A stretch of 64,000 nt of DNA, from assembly GCA_026119935.1 (NCBI GenBank), contig JALRMH010000013.1, positions 620,001 to 684,000 of the forward strand, written 5' to 3'. Position 1 is the stretch's first letter, and each line of letters begins with the position of its first letter. This DNA is from Endothia cerciana (Eukaryota; Ascomycota; Sordariomycetes; Diaporthales; Cryphonectriaceae). Positions 12,263 to 24,603 of the stretch are shown one piece after another. A model generated the notes under the pieces. The model worked only from the letters and a program-made list of their open reading frames with translations, was not told the DNA's origin and did not search any database. A program made the position numbers and the translations under genes.

Positions 12263-14716
12263 GTGGCTAGACTTTCGTGGCCACAGCCTACAGACGTCAT
12301 CCAATGGCTTTTCTCGACACAGATGCAGGCGGCCTCGACGATGTTCTGCGAGAGCTCGATGAGAGCGGTTCCGTCCGAGGGCAATAAACGCCTGTCCGCC
12401 CCGAGAACAAGCAAAGGCAGAGAGAGAGATCAGGCACTCGAGAGATGGACCAAGTAGGTTCAGGAATGACTACCTCTGGGTTCTTGCCTTACTGATTGTC
12501 CGCAGATTTCTGGGGACATAGCAAAAGCGTCGATGCGAATCAAATCTGGATTGACCTTTGCGGTTCAGGACAGGAGCAATTACGCGCCATTCACTGCTGC
12601 AAAGCAATTCTTGTTCGTGACTGCAACGCGGACGAAAAGACCGCGGGTTATCCTGGGCGCAGAAGAAAGAGAAAACAAGCGTACAATGCATCATGCCTCC
12701 AGCCTGGTGTCCCTCTGGAAGTCCGTCGTCCTGGCCTTCAACGGGACTGTCCCCGCTCAGAAGCGTCGTGAAGATCCCCAGAACGCAGCGCGGTGGAACC
12801 TGAAATCCGGTACTGGAATACACCTGAATAGAGGTACTGGCCCGATCGCTGAAATAACAGATGTTAGTTGCCGGCTTTCCGTTCTCTATATTCTTATTGT
12901 TGCCCAAAGGCTGACCTTTTCCTTCCCAGTGGATCGGCGTCACGGCCCCGAACATGGGACTCAAACTTGAACAAGGATTTGTTAAGAGAGAGGCAACAAG
13001 TGATGATATTGCCGTATTGCTCCAAGTTTTCTGGCGATGCGCCGACCTGATCCAGTGTAAGCCTTTGACCCGATGCTCTTTCCACAACATGCTCTTGCTT
13101 GGAGCGATTGGTGGCCTCCGCCCAGGAGTTCTGCAAAATATCAAATACCGCAACGTCTGTCTAGGTCTGGTGCGCATTTCTGGAACGCAGGAGAAGGAGC
13201 TTGTTGCAACCTTTACACCCTGTCAAAATAAGAAAAAGGCTGCAGCTGTTCAGACAGACCAGAAACACATGTGAGCTTCTTTGGATCCCTTGAAATCCTG
13301 ACTCCTCATGGGAGTTGCGCTGTGCTAACCCCGTATAGCGTTGAAACCTCTGTTGCAATGCATCCATACAGCCTGTTCTGCCCTACAAGCCTTGTTGTTG
13401 CTCGGGCCTTGACAGCAGACGCGTTCAGCCCCTCTTTTGGATCACTAGAGGAATTATTACATCGACCTCGATTCGAGCAGGGGAACGAGCAGCATCTAGT
13501 TGCCATGGAGAAAGGAATTGCTAGACGAAGAGATATTTCCCATCGGGTACAACAGGTTCTGGGCCCTGATGAGACGGACTGTCGAGGCTGCGGGCTACCC
13601 TGACAGCCTGAAGCCCTACGCGGTAAGGGTGGGAGCCGGCAGCAGGCTAGACTGTAGGTAGTGGGCCTCCTTCCCGTCTATCTTGCCCGAACCGGATTAT
13701 CTACTGCGATGTATAGCCACCCTTTGCTCCAGCTCTTCGAAACTACCTCCTTTCTCATACGACCGCGGTGTACGAGAGAAGTTATCAGACAACACATGTC
13801 AAAGAAGATCTCCTCCCTATCCTGGCGCCGAAGACTGCGGCGGACAATGACGATGTTCTCTTCCGCATGTTGCGGCGGTCGTCCCTAAGATGCGACGAAT
13901 ATGCGCCTACAGACCCTACCAGTCAAGACCTCGTTGGTTGGAAGAAACGAAGGCGATGTTCTTGCTCTCAGAAGGCCAATAGGCGCAGGGGCGCTGGGGC
14001 AGCCCAAAGACGTCGAGTCCCTCTCAAAAGATGGGTCTGGTATTATGAGAACTTTGGATCTAAGCCTACGATGTCTGTGACTGGAAAGATCAGCTCTTTG
14101 TTTATGGACAGCCAACGTGTTTCTTATGCTCAACCACGTTTCAATCGTGGAAAGACGTGTGGAAACAGCAGCAACATGCAACACGAGGGCGGGCCAATGT
14201 GGCCACTGGATTGCCCCGGATGCCGCCGACTCAGCCCTGATGACCACATCATACGTGACGAGGCTGAATGGTGCAGCCATGTGATAAAATATCATGGCAG
14301 TGGCAAACGCCCCCTACCCATCTGCACTTTCACAAACACGGTGTCTTCTATGCGACAAACCAGTGTTCAATCAGACGGCACACTCTGAATTCAATCATTG
14401 GGACAAGGGGCAGTTCAACACTATGTCCGGATGCCCAGAGTGCGTGAGGGTCGGCAGAGAAGCTAAGCTGATTGAAGATCACGAGGACTGGAGGATTCAC
14501 TGCGCCACGGTTCACAGCCGTGTCGTCCCTACAGTGGCCGCTGCAACAAGAAGCAAAAGCAGGATGCGGACGCGGTGTCTCATTTGTGGCGAGCACTTTC
14601 TGTCCCTGCCATCCCATCTCACCAAGCTCCATGAGGCCCAGGGCTACTTCGACAAACCGTTCCAGTGCCCAGAATGCGCTAGGGCGGGAGAGACCGAAGT
14701 CTTCGCCTTGGGCTGA
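12263..14716 (+). pseudogene. Decayed DUF3435 tyrosine recombinase (Starship captain-like) with zinc fingers
   Basis: Several frames on this strand together read as one DUF3435 protein. Recognisable blocks, in order: an N-terminal DAGGLDDVLRELDESG (about 12,324); GGLRPGVL (Arg at about 13,119, probably the box I Arg); YSLFCPTSLVVARALTADAF with SLEELLHRPRFEQ; RFWALMRRTVEAAGY then RVGAGSRLD (Arg at 13,626, the second conserved block); ERSYQTTHVKEDLL (about 13,774); and three C-terminal Cys/His zinc-binding segments (CPGCRR, CLLCDK with CPECVR, and CLICGE with CPECAR, 14,190-14,690). The blocks lie in different frames, and an in-frame TAG follows RLDC, so the gene is inactive. A probable intron ends near 12,505. 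DUF3435 proteins mobilise giant Starship elements in Pezizomycotina, and the captain is normally the first gene, reading inward from the 5' end. The position here, just inside a truncated tRNA, fits that. Confidence 0.85.
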
Positions 14717-15571
14717 GAGCCGGCAAGCGTGGTCGGCTCATTGTGCGTCTATCCATAAGGACGTCTCATCCGCAATGAGCGCCCGGCGGCAAAGTGTAGA
14801 GCTGCGGAAAGCTGTCGGATGTAGCTATAAGATCGAGGAGCTGCCTGGAAAGGAAAAAGGCGGAGAGCTACAACACCAGAGGAGCACTTGCGAGAAGAGG
14901 AGCCGAGGGGACGAGGGTGGCCTAACACGGGATTGCAAACGGAGGAAGATCCATTGCCCAATAATGATCCGAGTACCTGTTTGGCGAGACTTCCATTCAT
15001 TGTCATAGGTTAAAGCTCGGGTGCTTGGGATAATGCGCGAGATGTCTTGGGAGAACCGAGAGAGTCAACCCGCAGCGAGGCCAATTACCTGGGAGCATGG
15101 GATCAACTACATACCTGCCCTCCTCTCCTCCCCAAGTCCCATCGTAACACTGCAAACTCCTGCGCCGTGATATGACTGTACGGCCCCTCCACCTCTTCCG
15201 CAAAGCCGCTCTAGATGCAGTCCAGCAGACAAGCAGTAATGGTGAGCCGAACGGGATTATTTCGCATCTTTTCTTGGGCGGAGGGCGGGGACCACCCAGC
15301 CTTCCTGGGGAGGGGACCTCCAACCGGCAATTAGCGTCCAGGGACAGCTCACGTAGCCCAAACACAAACACGTTGGCTAGCTGTAGCGCAAATTCAGGTG
15401 ACTCTCTAAAAAATTAGAAGAGCTGGTAGATAAAGGTTCTCGGCGTGTTAGGCTTCTACCTTACTATTGGGTGTTACCACTGGGTAGGTCCCTGTTGAGT
15501 GCGGCTAACCCAACTATCATCGTTCGGGTACTTCCGCTGTAACGCATTAGCGACAAGCGCGCGGCTGAACT

Positions 15572-15952
15572 GTGGCGGGTTTTCCATTTCTCGTTTTTAT
15601 GATGCTCGCAGATCCGTGCCTGGACAGAGTCATGACAGATTTTCAATTACCTCTTTTCCAGACTTCAACCCATTTGCCTGAAGCCGTGACTCAGGTTCCA
15701 TCATCACAAGTCCAGCCACAAATGGTCCCAGACACAGATCTGAACAGCAAAATTGGACCTCAGCCGCCTGATGAGACGGCATACGTCACGCCTGCAATGG
15801 ACATCGTTGGATACGGGCCGCCGTGGACGAATGGGTCGAGTTGGACGTTGTCAGGCGATAATTTCAACACAAGACCGACGGGAGACGGCGATCTCCGGAT
15901 GGACCTGCTCTTCGAAAATGACGAGAATACCATGAGATATCAGCTTGTCTGA
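15572..15952 (+). pseudogene. Possible C-terminal remnant of the upstream recombinase gene
   Basis: Open frame of 126 codons in the same orientation, about 0.9 kb after the zinc fingers. The second half (AMDIVGYGPPWTNGSSWTLS, then DLRMDLLFENDENTMRY) is acidic and reads like natural protein, not random sequence. I cannot show that it belongs to the DUF3435 gene. It could equally be a separate small or broken gene. No domain is recognised. Confidence 0.3.
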
Positions 15953-17466
15953 CTTTCAGACCCGTCGGAAATCAAGAGCAGGACGAAGGTGAGCGCTGCC
16001 TGCGATGGACAAAGAGCGACCTTCTCCTGCAGTTGACAGAATACTTTGCTGTCCCAAGCCGCCTCTCCTCTCTGCTCTTCAGAATGGAACAGGATCTGCC
16101 CTGTTGCTGGAAAAAATGGGAACCACAAGGCTCGTTTTCTTTTCAGGCGTATGTAACGAGCCTTTGCTAAGCTCAAGTACTCGTTTCTGGACGACCAGGT
16201 CATCGTCCTCGGCCGGAGTTTTTCAGTTCGCTCGCCTTACCGGTCAGCTTGTGCAATAACAGTAAACCAGGGAAAGTATAACAGCGACCTACATGGTCCT
16301 TGAGAATTTGCGCTACAAGTGATCCGCAGGCTGGTGACCAGCTATATTGGTAGAGCTCTACCGACATCTCCGATCCACCCGCCTTCTGCAGCTGCATCCG
16401 CGCTCTGCCATCGAGATGCCTTGCGGCTTCTGCGGCGCATCGCCGGAGCTCATCGGTAGCCTGAAAGGCTTTGACTTGTATCGTCATTCCAGCAGAAACC
16501 ATCATGGACGGGATCGAAAAGCGTGCTCACGTTAGAATGTTCGTATGCCGTGGCGTGCGGGGATGGGTCACAAAACCCAACCACATGCTTTCTCGGCTTC
16601 ACCTTGAATACCCTAGGGTACAGCACATGAAGATGGCTTCGACTTTTGCGATGCACTGTAACGAGCTTTCAAAAAGGCTCGTCTCACTGAAGGGCGCCAA
16701 TACTTCACAGTACAGCCGATCGATGTACAGTACTGGGAGACCCCAGATTATTCAGAAGATTTCCACGGAGGTAAAGTTCGCAGTCCAGCAAGAGCAAGTT
16801 TTCCTCTTCTACCTAGGTAGTGAGGCGTCACCGCGGGGCATGCGTCACGAGGCTATCCAGGCAGACTTAAGCACGTATACTTTTTCACGGGCAGATCCCT
16901 TGTGGTTTTCAGTCACCGGATGTCGCGTCGGATAGCGCCACTTCCACTCTCCACAATCTACTCGCTGGGCCAGGCCGTCCGAGCTACTCGATACACGCCA
17001 CGATGCAGGACCTTCCATCAATGAACCACAATCTGGAGCGAGCACTCGCAGAGTCATGCACTATGTAGTCTGCCAGCAATGCTGTGGGTCTCTTAATCCT
17101 TGCGCTTGGTCAACTGTACCATCATGTGTGTGGGGATCGCGGACCAGGAGCATTCTCTCTGCAAATTCAGATGCTGCGTTCCCTACCGCTTTGTTCAAGA
17201 CCAGCGTCGCGACCTATGCAACAAGGCGCCTGTAAGGAACTTCGTACCGAAATGTGTCGCGAGCGGGATATGCTTGCACTATACGTTGGCGCTCATGTTT
17301 CGTAGCCGCGAAATCGTCGCGAGTCTGTCGCAAGCTTTAGTGAAGGAGCAGCTTGTGAAGACTGTGCATGGCCGCCGGGTTGGGCGCCCTATCCCGTACA
17401 TCGGGCAGGCTGCAACTACAGGCCGGTGTGGTATCGCCCTTAACGCATCTCATCCGACAGTGCCTG
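15953..17466. other. No supported gene
   Basis: Short frames only. A stretch at about 16,410-16,500 reads CGFCGASPELIGSLKGFDLY and then HSSRNHHG, a single zinc-finger-like fragment possibly derived from a recombinase or transcription factor. A 142-codon frame at 17,100-17,528 is Cys-containing but overlaps the 3' end of the gene on the other strand and shows no family features. Confidence 0.4.
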
Positions 17467-18159
17467 TTAATCAGCTTTTTGCACCTCTCGCGTCGCCTTT
17501 GAGCTTGAATCTCGACGGCTGGTGTTGAGTGCCCGTGCGAAACGCTCTCTGATTCGAGTACTGCGCCCTAAAGTTTTGTCTTGTGACATCTGCTTGTCGG
17601 TTCTTCCTTGCCTCTTGGGCTTGACCACCTTGGCGTACGTATGGTCTGGTGCTAGCGGAGTTGGCGCGGCGTCAGCCGGATCTTGCGTCGGCATCGCCTC
17701 GAGAATAGGAGAAGGAAGCGAGACTGGGGCGTGTTCCGTGAATCCTGCGAAGTGGGAGAAGAACTTGACCAGGGCATCGAAAGAGAATTCGCGAGAGAAG
17801 TGGAGGAAGTCGCCCCATATATCAGCTGCTTCTAGTTCAGAAGCCGGGGGCGACGAGATAAGCCTAGGACGGGCAGCGATGTGGGTGGCCACTGCTCCCC
17901 AGGACTTTCGCAGCTCCTTGGGTCGAAGCTTGCGGCGCTCCGCGAGCAATGTGTGAAAATCCAGAGCCGTCGTTGCGACCGTGCAGGTCTCATACACGTC
18001 GTGATGGGAGGCTTCGGGATCTTGGATAGGTATGGCCACGGTGTTGTACTGCGTGTAGAGGGAGCCGAAGAGGTCGTCCAGGGGCAGCGCAAACTTGTAT
18101 GACGGCCACCACCACTCTTGCTCGAGCTCGAAATCTGGGTTGGGTCTGTCGTAGTCCAT
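17467..18159 (-). CDS. Conserved-looking hypothetical protein, 230 aa
   Basis: Single frame with no interruption. I chose the start at MDYDRPNPDFELEQEWWWPS because everything upstream in the frame is low-complexity Ser/Thr encoded by a CAT/TGA repeat. The N-terminal block (about 1-120) is acidic and Trp/Tyr-rich and looks folded. The C-terminus is basic and disordered (KVVKPKRQGRTDK). No catalytic motif, signal peptide or membrane segment is visible. I do not recognise the family beyond an impression of other ascomycete orphan proteins. It is divergent from the kinase relic at 18.37 kb and may have shared a promoter with it. Confidence 0.6.
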   Translation of the reverse strand: MDYDRPNPDFELEQEWWWPSYKFALPLDDLFGSLYTQYNTVAIPIQDPEASHHDVYETCTVATTALDFHTLLAERRKLRPKELRKSWGAVATHIAARPRLISSPPASELEAADIWGDFLHFSREFSFDALVKFFSHFAGFTEHAPVSLPSPILEAMPTQDPADAAPTPLAPDHTYAKVVKPKRQGRTDKQMSQDKTLGRSTRIRERFARALNTSRRDSSSKATREVQKAD

Positions 18160-18369
18160 GTTCGCAAACTTCACCGTTGTTGTGAAAGTCGATGATGATG
18201 ATGATGATGCAGGATTATATGTGGCCGGGAGGCATCCAGATGGCAGCGTGTATAGGGAGATTGTCAAAGAAGGTTGATGTCCGAAGTTGCGAGGTCAATA
18301 TTCATGCCCGAGTAGAGCATCACGTTGGTCCATCCGTCCTGAGGTCTTATCCTGCTTTGGCAACAGCTG

Positions 18370-19032
18370 CTAATAGCTCAAAAGCCGTCTATTATCCGAT
18401 TCTACGGCTGCGGTGCGCGGTTCCATTCCCTGTATATCGAGCACGAAAATGCTGTGGCCTGAACCAGGAGGCCCTGGTGTGGGGACGATCACCAATGCAC
18501 GTGCGATATTGTCGCTGCGCGCACTATTTTGCGCGATATGGCACAAGCTCTTCAATACCTGCACAGTCGTCGTATACTGCATAACGACATCAAGCCGGCC
18601 AACATATTATTTCAGGCGACTCGTGGCGCGGTACTGATTGATTTTGGCTTGGGCAGTACTGCTGATGAATCTGCCCATAGCGGCGGCAGCCCTTGGTACC
18701 TGCCTCCAGAATATCTGACACTCAAGCTTCGTGGTGAGCCGGGCGATGTGTTTGCCCTTGGAGTCACGATGCTGTGGGTATTGCGGAAATGCCGACTGCC
18801 CGAGACGTACGAGACATGGGCCATCAGACACATAAACAGTACTGCGAGATCTGAGCAGCTAGCTAGAACCCAAGCGCGGAGGTGTATGGCGGACTGGTTG
18901 GAAATATTAGAAGGAATATCAGCCAGTGTCAACTGCGATGACCGAAACTTAGGGGAGACTGTGCAGCTGATGGTATCGCAGAACCGGGACAGTCGAAGCG
19001 GTGCTGAAGAGATTATCCGTAGACTGGCATAA
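18370..19032 (+). pseudogene. Protein kinase relic A
   Basis: The N-lobe end is read in one frame (PSIIRFYGCGARFHSLYIEH, about 18,382-18,440) and the C-lobe in another from 18,529. The C-lobe has the catalytic loop HNDIKPANILF (Asn replaces Arg of HRD), DFGLGS, PWYLPPEYL for the APE block, GDVFALGVTMLWVLRKCRLP and a helical tail. The first part of the N-lobe, with the glycine loop and Lys, is not found, so the gene is truncated and frameshifted near 18,520. It shares an unusual FALGVT(M/I)LWVLRKC block with the relic at 50.1-50.8 kb, so the two are paralogues of an accessory fungal kinase family. Not expected to be active. Confidence 0.75.
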
Positions 19033-21791
19033 GCCTTCTTCGATCAATCACTTGCTAGGTCTCAGTGTTGAATCAACGCGAGAGACGAGAACGTTCATGT
19101 AGGTAGACAACAGCCCGACCGACTTCCAGGATTCGTCGATCGAGACGGCAGAGCACCGAGACAAGCTCCTGATTCCTGAATCCGAGATCCTCCGGAAGAA
19201 AACCGAGAAAGAATCCGTCTCATCTTCCATATTGCGGACCGCCTGACACTACCTCTTACATCGATAGCGTAAATTGCATGTCCGGCCAACTAAGCTCGCT
19301 GATCCGCCGCGCCCACTCCAGGCTACAGGACTCTTCCACCAGGGTTCCTGGGCCCTGGGAGGGAGCCACGAGGCACACCACGGGGCGGCCCTGAGCGAAG
19401 ACCCGATTGAGAAACTGAGCTGCCCGTCGCACGTTTACTTCTGACGCGCCATGTGCAGAGCCCTTGCACCATCGCGAGCAAGTTCCCATGGCTTTGTATC
19501 GGCTTTACCTTTGCCTTTCTCACCTCTCATTAGGAGAACGCAGGTATCGGGGTGAAAGTGTTGGTAACACTTCTCATCCCCAGGTTCTAAGCATTGTACT
19601 CGTCCGCCTCGACACTATCTGCATCTTCGTCGGCTGCCCCTCCGCATCTCTTGCAGGGGAGATACCCACCTCGGTTCCAAACTCTCGGGAGTGTTGGTGC
19701 TATCAATGCTAGACTGTGCATATGGCCAGTTTGGCTTTGGGTAGATTCAGTAGTAGAGATTGGCTTATCCATACATTCCTGTAGGGAGACTTGATAGTCG
19801 GAAAATCGTTCTCACCACCTTCCCTCCCCCCGGCCCACCCCCAATGCCTGCACGTCTTGCGTCCACAGGCCTTGACACACACTTGGAGCACTGCTGTACA
19901 CGTTTCTCCAGGCCACATAATCTTTTACTCGTAGCGGACTTGCGCCTACTCGCAGTAACCCCTTTCTGGCTGTCGCACGTTCTTGGACCCGTCCAGTCCC
20001 CTTTGTGCTCCTCATATACTGTCACCTCTGGCCGCGAGATTGCATGACCATTTTTATCCTTTCGTACATGTTTTCGGCATATTCCCGGCGGCCAAAAGGA
20101 AAAGTGGCTACACTTTGACTCTGAGCTGGGGTCGTTGCTTGTGTTGTTGTAATGACCATCTGTCTACGAGCAGTTAGATGAGAAAGTAGATTTGTGAGTG
20201 GTATTGAAACTTACACAATACCAAACGGCGCGCATATAAAGCCTTCCTGGCATTGTTTTCACTTCGAAATATCTGGAATCTCATCAGCAAGTTTACTTCA
20301 CATACACACATCGCAAGTTGTTCTTACTGCCAAAATATTTCTGGTTGGTGTAGCTTGCGGGAAATGGAAAGGGTAGCATGGCTGTGACATTCTTCGCCTG
20401 ATGAGCGAGACTTCAAGGCATTTAAGCCTTTGGAATGGTCAGACAATTGACGCACCCTTGCAGTATAACCAGTCTTCGTTTGGCACATTATCCTGCGACC
20501 TAACAATCCGGCTGCGGCAAACATCATTACAAACGCGCACGCCATCTGCATAGTAACTTGAGCGTTCTGGCCAGGACCAGCTGATGATGCTGCTGACAAC
20601 TCCCATGTGACATTTGTAAGCGTGATTTACGAGATAGCCTGATCGATGTGGTTAATTCGCAGCCAATTATTCTATTCAAGCCATAACTCACATTCACTCC
20701 GTAATACATGCTGTTTCATATCATGCACAGCTTCCACTCAAAGCACGTTGGGATTACATTGCCATTACTGCTGCATTACAGCGGATGCTGGCTTGAGAAC
20801 ATTACACCCCTTACAAACAAGGGGCTGTGAATCATTGTCTACCCAGGTACATGTAATTATTGGCGTCCAATCCTCGCACGGCGTGTCAATACTGGGGTGG
20901 CCGGATGCGCAAGTCGTCGACCTTGGCACAGAATGAAACGCCGGACGCCGAGTTACATGTCTGAACTACCCAAGTACTGGTTGCTGGCACGCGAGTGACA
21001 AGTGCACCGGGCTACTTGCCCACATTCGGGATTCGAAAGTGATTCCTGACAAACGGGAGGCTCTTGACGAGGGCCAGAGCGTTTCGGGCCATGTTCAAGA
21101 GTCCCCGCCGCCATACCAAGCAAGAGACGCCCCCTCTTGCTCCGAAGCGAAGCAGAGTCGATCGTACAAGGATTACGAAGCAAGCATGAGAACTCCCATG
21201 AGGCGTGCGCAGAATAGAGGGCGGTCGTTGACATCGGCGTCGGGCTCTGTACGGCACCGCTTCTCCTGGTCCCACCATTTACGAACACGCTTGCGATTGG
21301 CGAAGATTTCAGGAGCTTCAACTGGTAAGATTGGGTCGCAGGTTGTTGTTTGAGCTTCGGATACAATAGGTGCGGACTTCCGGAATGGTAGGCCCTAGAT
21401 AAAACATGATTTCTGGGCGTCAAGAAGTGGCGTTCCTTCCACTAGGTGATGTAGCATGATCGTCGCCACAACTTTTTGTTGCTCATGCGACTAGGGTCGC
21501 AACCTGGAGACCAACTTAATGGTGACCAGATGGCCAGTCAGTGGCCCACCGCGCCACTGAACAACGGCGGTCGCTGCCTGAGCTGGCCATGAGCTTGATC
21601 AGCTGACCTACCTTTTGTTGGCGCAGGGAAGCTGCTAGGCTCATGCCTGGGTGTACAGAGGCCCGCTCTTGTTCTGGAATTTGGCGTAACTCAGAGCTTC
21701 TCCTTTCTTCAGACGCCTGACTGAGTCCTCGTTCACATTACCTTGGCTGCCTACACATATACACAAGCTCTTGAATTCTGAAAGATCCACT
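19033..21791. other. No supported gene, possible fragment at 19.26-19.49 kb
   Basis: Only short frames. On the minus strand at 19,256-19,489 a 77-codon frame contains QGRPVVCLVAPSQGPGTLVE and WARRISELSWPDMQF, which looks like a genuine protein segment of unknown family cut at both ends. The rest (19.5-21.8 kb) holds nothing I can support. Confidence 0.4.
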
Positions 21792-22182
21792 ATGCAACAT
21801 CAAACTCCGCAAGACCGAAAATTCAACGAAGATTTACCAGGTCGTTCAGAGAACAGACCACCTCCGCCTTCTCTTGGTAAACAATAACGGCCTTCGGACC
21901 TCCGATCCTTTGGAGGAACTTCTTCCAAGAAGTTACGTCGAGTCTCGCAACCATGGGTTCGTGAAGCGAGCTTGGGACAAGAGTCTTCACGGATGGGCGG
22001 AGCTCGTACAATTGAACAAGGTGGAGAACAAGTCAGAGGCATGCGCGACAGTGTTGACGATCATCAAAACTATATGGAGAGACGAACGTGCAAAGCGGTT
22101 ATTGGGAGAGTTTCTGGCCGAAGACTATCCGGAGGTCTTGAGCAGGGTGCGTACGGTATTGGATGTTGGACCAGCTGAATAG
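21792..22182 (+). pseudogene. Broken copy of the 130-aa ORF at 61.8 kb
   Basis: The DNA is similar along its length to 61,763-62,155, including the AAGATCCACTATGCA sequence around the start codon. The N-terminal frame begins MQHQTPQDRKFNEDLPGRSE but meets a stop after about 34 codons. The C-terminal two-thirds continues in another frame (ELLPRSYVESRNHGFVK to FLAEDYPEVLSRVRTVLD). The break is therefore a frameshift plus stop near 21,885. The intact paralogue shows what has been lost. Function unknown. Confidence 0.8.
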
Positions 22183-22673
22183 TCCATGACGTATACTGTA
22201 GGATTGAGCAGTTGTACGGCAGCGGAGATTCAGAGAGTGCTTGAACTCCCACGCCAATGCAAAGCAGCCTTACTGGCGCTTGTCTGTATAAATAGCGCCA
22301 TGACTCGCAAGAATGACGGTGATCACGGTCGCGGCCTCGCTGGACATTTCGGGTCACATCTTGTACACGTGCGAAGAACTGAGAACAATGTAACGAACAC
22401 CCCGGTATCGATCAATCTAGACATCCGGTCGTCTGCGGCGCACTTCGGTATTCACCGCATCTTTCCGCAGAAACTACCTAGTGAATTGCAAGCCTGCCAG
22501 ATCAGTTGCGCTCGGCGCCCTATCAGGTATTCGCAACACCTCAAGATGAGAGTGCCGGAGCATCTCACGGCTAGTCAATGGACCTCATTTCAGCAGACTA
22601 TGAATGTACACCACTTGCTCGACCCCGCACTGCAAGTTTCCAAGAGGCGCAAGAAGCGTTGGACGAACGAAAA

Positions 22674-23700
22674 TTAGAGCGGCTCAGAGACAGACAATGT
22701 CCAGATTGTCAATCTTTTGGCCTCTGCGAAGCAAAGGAGTGCCTCAAAATCTCTCACCATGTCCGGTACGTCTTGTTGGAGTACCTCCTTCGGTTCCCAT
22801 GTATCGCTGTCTGGTCCGTAGTTCTCCCAGCGCACCAAGTATTCCACGATCATGCGATCTGTCCGAGCATCCAACCTCCGACGGAGAGATCGGAGACGAT
22901 CGACTAACCCAGAACTCCTGCTTGTTGCCTACGTAGTCTGGGCCACCTTCCTTCGGCTTTGAATGTCGCACCTTCAGCGCTTCTAGGCTCCGCTGTCGTT
23001 GTGGAAAAGTGGCTGTAAATTGGCTGTGGGTTTCCTTCCATGACTGATTTGATTCCCTGAGTGTTCGGAGAAGCGCGTCTTCTTCAAGGGTGTAAGCAAC
23101 TTTCGAATGTGCGCCTTGCCTCGACAAGGAACGCCTGATTAGGGGCTTGTCTCGTGGATGTCGGCTTGTGGGATCTTGGCGTCTATGGTTTGCGTAGGAA
23201 TCTGAAGTGAACTGTAGCTGAAAAGTCGCCCCGCCTTTCACACGTTCAAGATCCGCGTCCGGAAGCGGCGATTCCTCGAAATTCGCCGTAGGTGTCGGGA
23301 CCGTTCCTTTCTTAGCGCTGAAAGCTTGAGAGGATGGCAGGTTTGTGATGCCGTGCTGGATGGCGTGCGTCCGGCCTAGAGTAGATATCTACGTTTGGGA
23401 GATATAGCGGTCCGAGCGAGGCTGCAGTCTGGTTTCTCTTCTGAAGAGGTCCGATTATGTAGGAAAGCTTGTCTTGTGGCGCTTGCGAAGCGGTTAGCGA
23501 GTGCCATCACTATCCTCCTCGTCCTGCATTCCTTCGCTGCCTTCAGGAAGATAGGTCCCGTCGTCATTCCCGGGACCGTCGTGCCAATAACGCCGCAGAC
23601 GGGGGTGGAGGGTCACCTGGATCATCGGATTGCTGCATAACTCCAGCCTCGTCGGCATCATCGAAATCGACGTGGGGCAGAAAGATGGCATCAGCGCAGG
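22674..23700 (-). pseudogene. Myb/SANT plus chromodomain protein relic
   Basis: Minus-strand frames read, in order: acidic low-complexity EGSEGMQDEEDSDGTR (about 23,520); a SANT/Myb-like helix block YTLEEDALLRTLRESNQSWK (about 23,094 downward); then, in a different frame, a chromodomain VEYLVRWENYGPDSDTWEP (about 22,845 downward). Chromodomains bind methylated lysines. In fungi, Myb-plus-chromo proteins of this type occur as multicopy accessory genes and some chromodomains come from retroelement integrases. A frameshift between the two domains (about 22,900) makes this a relic. It lies inside a segment that separates two sequences which are adjacent at 62.2 kb. Confidence 0.65.
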
Positions 23701-24082
23701 CGCCGAAGTTCAATGGTACCTAGGTACTGCTCAATGACGCTGTCGGAGTTTTAGACACACCGAACAGGTGTAAATCAATATGCAACCAGCTGAATGAACG
23801 CGAAGGTCGTGGGGGATTTGATGTGAAATAGGCAAAACGCCGTGGTGCATTTCGATCAGACGTCGCGGTTACCAGGATTTACTTACGTAATATATATCGA
23901 TAACTGATATCCCACGCGCTAAAGTCGCGTCCCAAAGGCTTGGTGTGAAATGCAGTCCACCAACCATGCACGTCCTGCAGTAACGCAATCCTCGCCAATG
24001 ACTGGAGGTGTCCAGATAATGGGCTGAGTTGCAGCTTGGTAATGTGATAGAATTGCATTAGTGGCGCTCGGCTGTGAACACG

Positions 24083-24119
24083 GCGCCAGGTGCGCAAAGA
24101 TAACTGGATGCTCATTTGT
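24083..24119 (+). repeat. Short direct repeat, copy also at 62,230-62,266
   Basis: The 37 bases starting GCGCCAGGTGCGCAAAGA match the second site with about four substitutions, and weaker similarity extends upstream (TTGCA and GGCGCTCG). At 62 kb the copy lies 75 bp after the small ORF; here it lies 1.9 kb after the broken paralogue. Confidence 0.7.
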
Positions 24120-24603
24120 CATGGTGTGACATGAATCGCGGCAATACTGGTTGCAAAAAACTGGCGAATAGTGAACGCCACTTTTGACTTGATCAGAAGC
24201 ATCAGTGCGAATTTTGGAAACTGGCACCACGTTGCTATACCTAATAAAGTAGTGCATGTTGTGATACAGGGATAGTCCAGTCGCGGGTTTACCCGCACAA
24301 CCCCAAGTGCTGCAGTATGCCGTGCTACCACGCCTCGCAAACACAGACTAAACCACCTTCCAAGGTTGACTGACACACAAGGAAGATTCGAAAACTTGAT
24401 GACCAGTCTGGCACCCATGTCAAGTATTGAATAAATAGCCTATCACATACGACAGCACACAGGTAGCAAGTCTCAAGGTCCTATTTAAGTCGCCTGATAG
24501 AGACGCTCGCCTGTCCCTGTAAGTTATTCGACGACATGTATACATACGTCTACCTACATAGATCTAGGACTAATATAGTCACAGCCGCTGTGCGGGCCAG
24601 TCG

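Noticed and set aside
12470..13177. Minus-strand 235-codon frame over the recombinase relic
   Set aside because: Conserved DUF3435 blocks are on the plus strand; this frame has no recognisable motif.
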